Assembly (NCBI GenBank): GCA_025677815.1
Contig: JAIXMP010000045.1
Coordinates: 186,001-250,000 of the forward strand
DNA: 64,000 nt
Source: Phascolomyces articulosus
Taxonomy: Eukaryota > Mucoromycota > Mucoromycetes > Mucorales > Lichtheimiaceae
Direction of reading: 5' to 3'
Positions 45,003 to 55,857 of the stretch are shown piece after piece. The translations under genes were made by a program, and so were the position numbers. The notes under the pieces were generated by a model, which did not search any database, was not told where the DNA came from, and saw only the letters and a list, made by a program, of their open reading frames with translations. Every line of letters starts with the position of its first letter. Within the stretch, counting starts at the first letter, position 1.

Positions 45003-45394
45003 TCAATGATTATTTAGGTCGAAGCAATAGACAATATTGACGTGTATGACCATACTATATATAAAAAAGTATCAAGTATCAATATTCATGTGATTAGTTC
45101 AAATGTTGGAGAAGATATGATGTGGCTTTTATCTTTAGTAACGAAAAAAACAAAGAGTATACCTGCCCACAGTGAGAACTATTATACATATATTCAAGAG
45201 TAAGAATAGAACCAATGAGTATATAATGTTCTTTCGAAAAATGACATTTATGATCCTATGGTACAAGTGACATTATCCTAATAGTAAAGCTTTGTTCCTT
45301 ACCATTGTCCTCCCGAGAGATTAATTGGTTTTACGTTATTAATAAGTGGAGATGATGATTCAGAGTGTTTGTTGCTTGCTAATCCAGTGACCAT
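45003..45394 (-). CDS. candidate small single-pass membrane protein (78 residues)
   Basis: Three-exon model: 45303-45394 (donor GTAAGG), 45163-45255 (donor GTATAC), 45003-45054; phases 2, 2, then stop, total 237 nt. It reads MVTGLASNKHSESSSPLINN, VKPINLSGGQW, a basic border IINVIFRKN, then one strong TM helix (IYSLVLFLLLNICIIVLTVG) and a short tail. Frames, donors and acceptors all agree, which is hard to get by chance over three exons. A TATA-like stretch lies about 80 bp upstream. Introns are 47 and 108 nt; the last exon is the least certain. No family recognised. It was invisible to ORF calling because no exon is long. Confidence 0.45.
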
Positions 45395-46450
45395 AATTAC
45401 TTTTTTGCTTTTAGGAGGAAGGTATTATGTAAAAAGAGAATAGAAATAGACAGTTGATGACTACTAATATATTATAAAGGGAGTTGATCCAACACGTATT
45501 AAGTAATGAAAAAAAAAATCAAATATTGACAAGAATCGTAAAAAAGAAGATCCTGAATTATACTTTTGAAGAAGCGGGAGGAAGAGAAGGAAGATGCGCG
45601 CTTTTTTATATACAAACGTTAGATTAGTGACTACTATATCAATCTATAATAAACATCTATCAAAGTTTATATGTATATATATAAAACAACAACAAAATAT
45701 GACATTTTTTTCTAATTGTTGTTTTTTTTGGGGGGGAATACTTCTCCACAGTTGTAAACTACCCAAGAAACTTTGACGTCCTATGGACAATCCTAATAAT
45801 CCTAATTTGGATATACTATAATTATGTGCAACCTGTCATCTTCCGAAAAGTGCGCGCTCGGAACGTGAACGCACAAGAGAGGACTACTTTTATGCTGAAT
45901 AAAAAGAAAAATTGATCGATGCCGATCTGGAATGGTTGTCGTGAGGGTATGCAAAAAAAAAGCCACACTTAAGCAATAGAATAAATTTCTTCTTTCTTGT
46001 TAGATTTTCTTGTTTAAATCCTGTTAACTGTATTTCTTTGTTGCCAATAGTAATCAACTGTTGAACCCGATATTCTGTTATCTATTATTATAATATTTGA
46101 TGATTCCCATTTGGATTGTATCTTTGTTGTACAATCTTTTCATTGCAACATAAGATAAAAACACTCTACACAACATAACGGGCAAATAATAACTTAAAAC
46201 TGAAGGAATCTCTTCTAATAACACGTTATTTTGTTTTTATAGTCATCCTCTATAGTAGTTACATTTATTATTGTTATTAGTATATAGAGCATGTTTTTAT
46301 GTATATATAAAACAGCTTTCAAGATGGTTGGTTATTCTAAATAATAATAATAATAATAATAAACAATTTATTGTATTTATCAAGTTACATAACGCCTTCT
46401 TTCAAAAGTAGAGAGAGTTTGTATTATTACTTTATTTACTTTAACAACAT

Positions 46451-46470
46451 CATTCTTCCTCGGAAGAATG
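46451..46470. repeat. perfect 20-bp inverted repeat
   Basis: CATTCTTCC, spacer TC, GGAAGAATG: nine-base perfect arms. This suits a dimeric DNA-binding protein. It shares TTCTTCC/GGAAGAA half-sites with the inverted repeat at 41393-41429. Confidence 0.65.
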
Positions 46471-46545
46471 GCAACAGAATAGTAAGATGGGCGTTGTTGT
46501 CGTTGGGTGTGTAATAAATTAAATTAGTTTTGTAGTAGATTGGAT

Positions 46546-46571
46546 TTATTATTATTATTATTATTATTATT
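46546..46571. repeat. (TTA)n microsatellite
   Basis: About eight TTA units, in the gene-poor stretch. Confidence 0.9.
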
Positions 46572-49284
46572 GTTATTACTTGTGTTTCGTTATACACACC
46601 AACGTATCCATCTATTTTTTCCCCATACTCCTTCTCATCAAGAATAAGAGATGATCACTAAGTTAGGGAATTTAAGCTTGTTAACAAATACTCACACACT
46701 GTTACACATCTGTGGCGCAACGGAAGTTTGAGGTTTCCTTTCTCCTCAAAACTTTCGGTTAAGCATCCGAAAAGTCAAAATGCTTGTAAAAAAAACCCCC
46801 ATCAATCAAAAGGCGGTACGCCCTTTTTTCACCCCATTTTATTTGTTACAATGCTACTTTTTCTTTTTTTTTTTAAAAAAAAAAAACAGGTAAGATGTTG
46901 TTCATGGCATCATCATGATTATAATAACCTGCCGCTGCTACTATGACAACAATTTTAGTGCTACCATGCTCTACTACTACTACCATTAGATTGGAATTAG
47001 TGTTATTTCTTCTACTAGTAGGGTTTCTGTAAAACTTGACTGATGCTTCAAAAATAGTTTAATAACTTTTTTTTTATCCAAGACAGTTTATTCCTTCAGG
47101 GTGTGTTTAGCATTCTAACAATAACAAAAATAATAATAATGTGAGAGAGAAGCAAGTACAGAAAGATGAAACGCTTATCACAAATGGCATGACTGTATCA
47201 GCTTAGCCTACTAACTAGAAAATGCTTCTTTTTGCCCCTTATATTTAGAGTGCATATAAAAGCGAAGAGATTGTTTTTTTCCCTCAGGTGAGTTATACGT
47301 AAGGAAAAACAAAAGGCTTTTATTATTATTGTTTAGAACGTATGAAAACTTTCTATTATAATACTCAACGAATCTTCCTGAAAAAAGATATATCATTGTT
47401 TTTTTTTTCTTTTTTATCTTCTATTTGTATATTTCTATGGAAAAGAAACGCTCTGATGCACATTTTTTTTTTGTTTATAATCGAATAAACCTTATGACAG
47501 TAATACAAAGCTAACGTTTTTTTTTTCTATTCATACATTTTGTTGCTGATCGATCCCATAAATATTTTACGTCATGTTTTTTTTGAGATATGAAGCTATA
47601 AATGACTTAAGGGTCTTTACGTGTGGAGTAAGAGGATGTATTTATTATTATTATTAGAATATTTTAATATTGTCGATGTTGTTGTTAACAGACCGTTCCC
47701 TCGTTTATTTAGTAGCTTATTACGTACGATCAAAAAAAAGTTAAGGTCATCCTCCTCCTCCTCCCTTTTATTTTAAAATAATCAGATCGTCGTGCACGGT
47801 CACTCTTATTTTTAATTAAAAAATGATTGATGGTATCTGGTGTGTATCGAGTATATTTTTGAAACGATCCTTCTTTTCATTATTATTTACAGCACTAGCT
47901 TATATATATGAGAAATGTATATTGATATTGTTAGGGAATTATTTAATACTTTCCTATTTCTTCGACCTACTACCTTTTCAAGTTACTACATAAGTGAAAA
48001 AGTCAATATTATATAAAGTAGTATTTGTTGTATTATGTATGCAGATTGTCGCCGCACAACAACTACTCGTATAGTTTAATTCAAATTAATAAAACACTCA
48101 AGGGGAAGATTATACTTTAAATGTTATTTGCATAAATTGTAATAGACATTGATACTACGTAGTAACACGCAATACTTTACTATTCTATAATTTTACATTA
48201 TTATATAATCAAAAGACACGTATAGATATTTTGAAATGAATATAATATTCAATAGAATATGAGTATCACTCTTACTTGTTCAACAAGATCTGATAACTAT
48301 ATATATTCTATTAAAAACGACATTTCGTTTCATTCACTTCTGTAACAAAAAAGAAAAAAAAACCAAATATTTATTACATTTTTTTTACCATTTGACCCCC
48401 TCCTTTCTTGAGCATCTTCCCACAATCCAATTCATTTGTTTTAGTTTTCATATCGAGTAATTAAACTTTCCATGTCATGTACAGGAAAATATATAACATC
48501 ACAAAACATTAATCTTTTCATTTTTTCACTTGATGAGTTTTTCGTTTTGGAATTTATTACCTGTTTATTATTTGTTTATTATACAATCAATATTGCATTA
48601 CAGGGCATTGAAATCATTTCCCCTTGTCAAATGTATCCTTTAAAAGAAAGTTTTAAAAAAGGATACGGCATGTACATTTATAGATGTATTTCTTTTTTAT
48701 CAACGCCCTCCATGTGAGTAAATAACTTATTATATTAAGTATCCTTATGCAAAGAACTGTAGTGGTTAAAGTGCAAATAATACCCTCATGATTATTTATG
48801 AAGGAGTATCTAGAAAAATAAAATAGAGTGCTTCCGTATTTTTTTAAATAATATAACTGGAAAAAAAACATCTTATTGTTAGAAAGATATTAATAAGGAG
48901 CTGCATGTAGATCGAATCAAGAAGGATTCTATGTATATTTTACATCATCAATCAAATCTAATACTACTTCCCCATCCATTAAAAGCTCATTACCATTTTA
49001 TATTATTCTTATGTAAAGCAGGATATGATTAGAATATAATAATTACCTTAGAGTAAAAATAAATGCTATACTCAATGGATGGAAAAAGCCATTATGAGAA
49101 AATACGTATATATGATATAGAGATAATATAGGTAACCTTTAAATCATAAATGATCATAAAAAGAATAATGGTCTTTTGTTTACTTGTATATCATCCATAA
49201 ACTGTTCATGAATTATTATATACAACTGGCACTCTTCACCTTTTACTTATTTTTCCATTTTGTTTACTCTATTATAATTAGAAG

Positions 49285-49431
49285 ATGTATCTAGCTCATC
49301 AATCGACAGTACACGTAGTTAATGATATTTTAGTATTGGCAGATGATCACAGACACAAGACTGATAAAATGAATAAAAAGGTCTCTCACCATATCTGCAG
49401 CCGAAAAAATAGTACCTATGTGTATCATTAA
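49285..49431 (+). other. 48-codon ORF with a reverse-transcriptase-like catalytic motif
   Basis: ATG at 49285 to TAA at 49429-49431, reading MYLAHQSTVHVVNDILVLAD, then DHRHKTDKMNKKV. NDILVLADD loosely resembles the (Y/F)xDD(I/L) strand of reverse transcriptases, but one catalytic Asp is replaced and nothing else of an RT is seen nearby. At most a tiny relic of a retroelement; may be chance. Confidence 0.2.
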
Positions 49432-50479
49432 GAATTTTATTTTCAATTATTGTTGATGCTGTTCTAGAATGAATAATCCATGGCAATCTTCATTATACAG
49501 TTTAGCTTGGTTGTAGGACAGACATTGATAAACTCTATCCTATCAAGTATGTACGTACGTATCAAAAAAAAAGTAAATACCAATAAATCAAGAAACAATG
49601 TTAATTGAGATGGCAAAAATATGAAATTTGAAGACCACTTTTTTTTCAAGTACATGTATTATAAGAAATGGTTTTATTAATAAGTGCTGTAATAATCAAG
49701 TAACAAGTGTGGACTAAAAAAAGGTAAGTTATATATTGTTACGTATGGTCTGCTTAATCTACTATTCGTTGATAACCGAAAATATTTATATATTATTGCT
49801 CTTCTTTCTTCGCCTATTATTATATACATAAATTGAGAGATCAGTTTGTATGTAATAATAATGTGTTTCCTCACTCGTTGCGGTAATTCACACTAATGGG
49901 TGTATGGATACGTTTCTTCATCATTTATCGAATAGCATGTCCAGTAATGAATTGAAATATCACATTTTATTCGTTCCTTATTTATAATAATGATCTAGAA
50001 AATTGTGACAAAGGTCTAGTGAATAAATTTTGTTACCAGTATATGTTACTTTATTTTGCTATGAAACATTAAGAGCCACCAATGATGCTGACATTTCTAC
50101 TGGTGCCTTATGGATGAAGGATGACAAGTCGATTCGTGCGTCTATTTTATATTTTTATGGTACATGATACAAGAAGAATAAATGAGCAAATCATCCAACA
50201 TCAGCAAAGTTTTTTTTTTATTCCAACTGATAAATGTATGTTTTATATAAAATGTTGTTCCATGACACTTCTTCTCTATGAATTTTATTATTCTAGCAAT
50301 AAATTAATGCAAAAATGACGATTGATCTAAATAATAATACGTAATAATAATGTAAAAAGGGTAATATGTACAAAAGTTGTATGCTAATATATATATATTT
50401 TTTGAAATGACAAAATCACAAAGTCAATAATAGATGACAATAATCCATGATGCACACGTTAAATAAAAAATGAATATGA

Positions 50480-51520
50480 CTAGTTGTTTTCGATGATAAT
50501 GGCAAAATTATTTCTTGTGGCGCCATCATTCATGATTTGTTTTTTAAACGGTGGACATCGAACATTATCCTTGATGAATTGAAATAAATAATAAGCAAGT
50601 TTGTTTGAAAAATGAGATTCTATACAACTATATCCCATGGATTCCATCATGTTCATGAAATGATCCGGTGACATGTAACGAGAATTGTTGATACATGGTA
50701 AAGGTAATACCAAAAATAAGAATCCATCCACATTTAAAAAATCTCGGGTATGTAAAAGCATTCGACCTAAATCCATCAAATGAGAAAAACCCACTAACAT
50801 GAGATATTCTATACAATTCCTACGCAGCACAAAAAAAAATCCATTAATTTCTGTATACCTCTATCTTTTGGATCACCCACAAAATTAACCACCAAACTGA
50901 GAGAAACAATATCAAATCGATCCTCCTTGGTAGCTGGCGATGGCATTTCCAAAAAATCTTGTTTTTGAATCCTTGGATCTTGTGGGTTTAAATCAATCGG
51001 TTTGACTTGGATCCACGATTTTTGACGTTCATAATTATCTGCCGCAACAGCCCCCACTTCTAATAATTTGACCATACTTGTTCGTTGTTCTAGGAGTTTG
51101 TGTTTTTTCAATGTTTGCATAAGCCATTTGGATGAATCACCTCCTCGGCGTTTACTTTGTCCAAGTTGGGATGCTTTTTGATACCTATATATCCATCCAA
51201 CGTTTTTTTTAACTCAAACATTCTCTTCTCCTCTTTCCTTAGTTAGAGGTCTCATTTGTTTTTCTCACTTATGGTTACCAGTCAATACCACCCATGGCTT
51301 CCATTTCTGCAAGAATGGATTGTTGTTTTTTGACATCGTTGGTAGCCTTGCATTTGGCAAATTCTTTGTTTAATACATGAAACCGTCGAATCAATCGAGC
51401 TGTTTCTTGAGACGATTGTTTAAATTTCTTTTGCGTGGATGAGGATGTGGTGGACGTTGTATGGGAAGGTGGATCGATACGTCGTGTAATTGGAATAGAT
51501 TTTTTACGTGCTTTTGGCAT
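50480..51520 (-). CDS. BMT2: 25S rRNA adenine-N1 methyltransferase, Bmt2 family
   Basis: SAM-dependent nucleolar enzyme making m1A in large-subunit rRNA (the A2142 site in yeast), 284 residues. Exons: 51279-51520, 50859-51184, 50480-50766. N-terminus MPKARKKSIPITRR, then Lys/Ser-rich sequence and the family block GGIDWYQKASQLGQSKRRGG followed by DSSKW. SAM-fold pieces: LLEVGAVAADNY (motif I), IDLNPQDPRIQKQDFLEMP, FDIVSLSLVVNFVGDPKDRG, RMLLHTRDFLN, FLFLVLPLPCINNSRY, and the final YLFQFIK. The last intron (50767-50858) is placed so that DPKDRG joins RMLLHT, as in family members; the frame would otherwise run through intron-like sequence. Next upstream on the same strand is IMP4. Confidence 0.9.
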
Positions 51521-51886
51521 ATTTTTATTTCTGGAGGAAATGGGAAGCAAATGAAAAAATTAGGGGAGTGTCAATTATGAGTGGTGGCTGGATTTTATCT
51601 ATTTTACATTTCATGCATCAACGTAGTTTCTATCCATGAGAGAGCACCATGTTATTAAAGATAACGAAAAAACAAGTATGTCTTTTTTGATTCTTCATCT
51701 ATAGCCATATAAAAGAGAAAATACCATAAAAAAAGAAGAGACAAAACAAGTCTTTTTTAGTTGCGAGAATTACTTTTTACACTTTTTTTAATTAGTAAAA
51801 GAAAGAAAGAAAAAAAAACATGCTGAATGGGATGGAATGAGTGGGATGGCTATGTATGTAATAGAGTATAATAATATATATGCAAT
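51521..51886. other. intergenic between IMP4 and BMT2
   Basis: 366 bp, T/A-rich: IMP4 3' UTR plus BMT2 promoter. Confidence 0.5.
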
Positions 51887-53450
51887 CTACAGTTCTGTTC
51901 TTCTTCCTGCTGTTCGAGTAAAGGATGCCAATTGCCATTCGACATCAGCATCTGTCAAATCCACAGTTCCCAATCTTATTTCGTATACTATTAAAAAAAA
52001 AGAATTGGATCCATCAATACCCTATATCAAATTTCCTCTATATCATCCTCATTCGTTCTTTTTTTTTTTTTTTTACTTACTTCTCATTTCAAAACGTGGA
52101 CCCACTTCTGCTAGCTCTACTGTATTACCCGCTTTTACATAAACATGATGTCTAAATGAAATATAATCTTGTTGGTTTGCAAATGTCATAACTCGCTTTG
52201 AATCTTCTTTTGGTACTGGGAATAAGTATTTCAAAATATTTGTCACCTAGATTCCAAACAAAATCATGAATACATATATTAGCATTTTTCTTTTTACTTT
52301 TTATACACTGGATTCCATTCAAATACTATATCATATTCCAAGAATCATCGTCCTTCATTACTTACACGTTGACCTAATCGTGAATTAAAGTTATCAAAAA
52401 TAAGATGAGGGGATGCTTCTGATACGGTGCCTTGATCTTTAATATCATGTCGAAGAACAACATTATGCAATGAAAAATAGGCTGTTGGGCCATAAGGAAA
52501 GTGACATACAACCATACCATCTAGAAAATAGAAAAATAGAAAATGGGTCAATATAGAGTTCCATTCTATTCTTTTCTTCCCTCGTCATCCAATCTAGAAT
52601 TCACCCATTTCTTCCCTACAACATACCGGGTTTGCCACGATGTTCATGTAAAATAATAAGATCTGTTACTTCGTTATTTCGGCATAAATCAACAATGTCT
52701 TTAATCACATGGCCACCACGATTGATACGTTGTGAATTTGGGAAAACGAGTCTCATTTCCTAACAAAAATAAATATATAAATATATATATCGTCCATAAA
52801 TATTATACTCTTCTGTCCTATTTATCCAACAACATAAAAAAAATCCAATCGAGATATATACTTTGGAAAACTGTTGTAAACGACTACTTGGATCTCTTGA
52901 AGTTGTAATAACAACCTTTGGGTCAAAAACACCAGCGCGAGCATATTCGTCGTCAGCATGTGTTGTAGGTTCTAGAATGACACATATTTTATGGGTCAAT
53001 CAACCATAATTCTTTCCATATGTATACGAATTGTCCACTAGAAAAAACTTACCAGCTTGTGCCTGATCAAATGGTAGATCTTCTTTCAATTCTTTACTCA
53101 TATTTCTTAACTCGGTGGGAACGGGCTTTCCATCTGATATATTTACATTTAAAATTAATAATCCATGTTTCATGTCTATTTCGTTGATCTCCATTGCTCT
53201 CTCGATCGTCCATTAGGTTGTTGCAAAAAAAAAAAGAATAAAACGAGATCCATTCTCACCTTCGATCGCCCGTTTGATTTGTTCTTTTCGTTCATAGATT
53301 GCTCGTTCTTTGCTTTCGAGTGATTTTCGATAAAGGTACTCTCGTCGTAAACGTGTATTTCGTCGAAGCTATTTATGGTTTTAGTTTGATTAGAATAAGT
53401 GCCATTCGGATTCTTATTGTTTCGATCCACACAAGTGCACACTTTACCAT
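51887..53450 (-). CDS. IMP4: U3 snoRNP protein IMP4 (Brix domain)
   Basis: Small-subunit processome factor that binds U3 snoRNA and pre-rRNA in the nucleolus; 285 residues, close to the usual ~290. Exons: 53448-53450, 53260-53368, 53053-53133, 52862-52971, 52627-52759, 52366-52520, 52081-52246, 51887-51987; all phases close. The first coding exon is only ATG, directly followed by GTAAAG. The next begins [19 protein letters not shown], the normal IMP4 start (MLRR...). Brix domain: [114 protein letters not shown]. The C-terminus has [18 protein letters not shown] and [10 protein letters not shown], then RTEL. Confidence 0.95.
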
Positions 53451-53863
53451 TTTTTTTAAATAAGGTGTATATATCAATGGAATAAAAAAAAATGCAAAAA
53501 AAGATGTCAAATTTCGGAGTATGCTTGAATTTCTGAGGGCGGAGAGAATTAAAAAGCCACCATATTGAAAAATGCAGGAACTGGTTGTTTGCCTTGGATA
53601 TCATGGAATGAGTGATAGTTCAATTAATGGATTAATATATGATCATATGGAAATTCTACGGATTCAAAGTTATTCACACTCATATTCACATTATTGTTAT
53701 AATTAAATCAGTGGGATTTAACAAATGACTGTTCTTAAATGGTTGAAAGTCCCAACCAAAGTTAACCATTCGAAACCACGTACATTTATTTAAAAGATAA
53801 TCATATGGGTTTTGGCAATAATATTTACTTCAGTATGAATTGTGTACGAAGTAAAAGGTATTT
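53451..53863. other. IMP4 upstream region
   Basis: 413 bp of AT-rich DNA; no coding signal. Confidence 0.4.
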
Positions 53864-54223
53864 TTAGATATATATTAGAGATTCTTCTTTTTTTTTTTGT
53901 AAATGGTATTGAACAACAACAAAAAGCAATCCAAGAATAGACTTTATAGCTATCTGTGGCAAATTTTCAATAATGAACTATTTTTGTATACAATGAATGA
54001 CTGTGCATACTGTACTTACAATAAATCCTTGACAGTTACTTTTGAATTGATGGGGAGGTGAGTTAAAATAAATAAGTGTATAAAAGTTTACTGCGCCTCC
54101 AAGAGAATACATGTGTGTCCTGTGAACCAAACAAAAAAAAAAATTGTGCTTCAGTTTTTTTAAAAAGTAAAACATGGTGATACGAATGTTGGATAGACGA
54201 TCATCAGGTACAATAGTCGCCAT
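53864..54223 (-). CDS. candidate small membrane protein (79 residues)
   Basis: Open frame MATIVPDDRLSNIRIT in exon 1 (54174-54223), MYSLGGAVNFYTLIYFN and PPHQFKSNCQGF in exon 2 (54020-54119, donor GTAAGT, acceptor CACAG after a T-run), and one hydrophobic helix (IKSILGLLFVVVQYHLQ) in exon 3 (53864-53953). Phases agree, total 240 nt. The exon 1 donor (GTTTTA) is weak. Without splicing, a single 81-codon frame also exists (54223 down to 53978). Family unknown. It lies divergent from the plus-strand Ser/Arg-rich gene. Confidence 0.35.
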
Positions 54224-55857
54224 AACAATAAACCAGGTTATTAAATATACTAATGTGGCACTATATTATATATATATATAAATGGTATGTCATCATCATC
54301 CTTTTGATTGATTGATTGATTCATTATCATAATCGATGAGGTAGAGTGACCATCATATCGATATATAGTATAATAAATTTCTTGTAACTAGATACAAATT
54401 TTTCGGGTATTACAAAAAGTTTATAGTGCTACTACGAAAAAAAGTACCCATCATCGGTTAAAAAATAGCATATTCATAATGACTATAGAAGTAGTAGACA
54501 AAGAAATGGATGGTGATTATTTGTCTTTTTAGTGGATTAGAAAGAATTACATAACTCTGTTGTAATAATAGTAGCTGTGATCAAATGAAAAGTGTTGAAA
54601 TTATCTCATGTTTATTCTTATATCTACAGATAAAATATACTCGGGTATCTCATCCAACAAATTCAGCGGGTTATCTTTTTTGGCTGTATTGTTGGATCCT
54701 TTCAACCCTATTATTATTGGTCATTTTCATTTAATCTTCTTCTTTCCCTCTCCCCCAAAAAAAGTTCATTCGGGTTACCCCGCACTTTCATTTCAAAGAA
54801 AAAACAAATTCAAGATAGTATGTTGTAGATATATAATTAAAAGTGACTAATAATGTATATAAAGAATATAATAAAAAGTAATAGAAACATATTAATTTTA
54901 TATATATATAAGAATAAGGTCTTTTTTAAGTATATAAAAATTTTGGGGGAGGGGGTGTCTTTTGTTTTTTAGTTCCGGATCCAAAGTTGTGTGTTGTATT
55001 TCATATCGTAGATTCCATCAGTCATCACGAGAATATAGATTGCTATTTTAACTTTATCATCCTAATAAAAAACTTATAATCCATGATATCAAACAAGTAT
55101 AATTACTTGTTCCTATTCATACAGAACATACGGATGATGACGATGATGATGTCGTATTTGATCATAAAAAAAAAGGGTTTGGCGCACCTATTATTATTAT
55201 TATTTCAGGTGACACTATTGATAACCTTCTTTTTGATATAAATCCCACATATATTATTAAATGATTATTGGTATCATTAAGTAAAAGAATGGCGCACTCT
55301 CTCCCTCTCTGGTTCCAGAACTACCAAGACTGAATGATGATGATGATGATCCGTCAGCACTCTCCCCCAATTTTCTTATAACATCAGTATTACCAAAACA
55401 AGTAAATCCTATTTTCAAACGGCGAAAAAAGGAAGAGAGAGTGGAGCGAGAGAAGCACCACACACTCTACACTTTCCAACCCAAAAAGAAAGATTTGGAC
55501 GTTCTTTTCCCCTTCCGCTTTTTCCACACACATCACACACCCACTTTATTTTCACCTCAAAAAACGACTTGGTCTGTCCGTTTTCCATTATTCAACCTTG
55601 TTATATTATATATATAAATATCAACCTTTTCCCAATTAAAAAGCAATCATTTCCCATTGGCATTGGATATATTTATAAATTTATTATTAAAACCACTTTC
55701 TTTTTTTTAAGAAAAAGAAGAACAGAAAGTCTACCTGTTTTTTTTACTCCCTTCCACTTTCTTCCAACCCACCACCACGCTACATTAAAAAAAGAAAAGA
55801 ACCCTCCTCTCCCTCCCTCTGTTTCTTATACTTTGCATTCTATTACACAACAATCCC
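54224..55857. other. gap upstream of the Ser/Arg-rich gene, with scattered coding-like fragments
   Basis: Plus-strand open pieces at about 54623-54723 (a hydrophobic helix), 55130-55209 (an Asp run, then GFGAPIIII) and 55318-55614 (a 98-codon frame with a basic patch). The last is in CT-rich DNA where stops are rare. They do not assemble into a gene without breaking frame. The final 350 bp before ATG 55858 are CT-rich, fitting a fungal promoter and 5' UTR. Confidence 0.4.

Larger units (their letters stand above)
45395..50479. other. 5-kb gene-poor stretch
   Basis: AT-rich DNA in an otherwise gene-dense window. Contents: TTA repeats at 46546-46571, a perfect 20-bp palindrome at 46451-46470, a small ORF at 49285-49431, and short coding-like plus-strand frames near 48600, 48890 and 50040-50168 that do not join into a consistent gene. 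No complete transposon, terminal repeats or tRNA seen. It could be decayed mobile or gene sequence, a replication-timing or chromatin spacer, or just long intergenic DNA. Confidence 0.5.

Noticed and set aside
46705..46785. tRNA-like TGGCGCAACGG (box A-like) followed by a hairpin with GGTTAAGCATCC
   Set aside because: The acceptor stem does not pair, box B has an extra base, and no anticodon loop of correct size can be drawn.
48472..48717. 81-codon plus-strand frame in the gene-poor island
   Set aside because: No recognisable motif, and it could not be joined in phase to the next open pieces.
50767..50858. Reading BMT2 through this segment (MLRRNCIEYLMLVGF... frame)
   Set aside because: It needs a frame change. 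GTATAC...TTTAG removal joins conserved DPKDRG to RMLLHT in the right phase.
55318..55614. 98-codon plus-strand frame upstream of the Ser/Arg-rich gene
   Set aside because: CT/CA-rich promoter-like DNA has few stops by composition; a minus-strand frame is also open there and no joined gene results.
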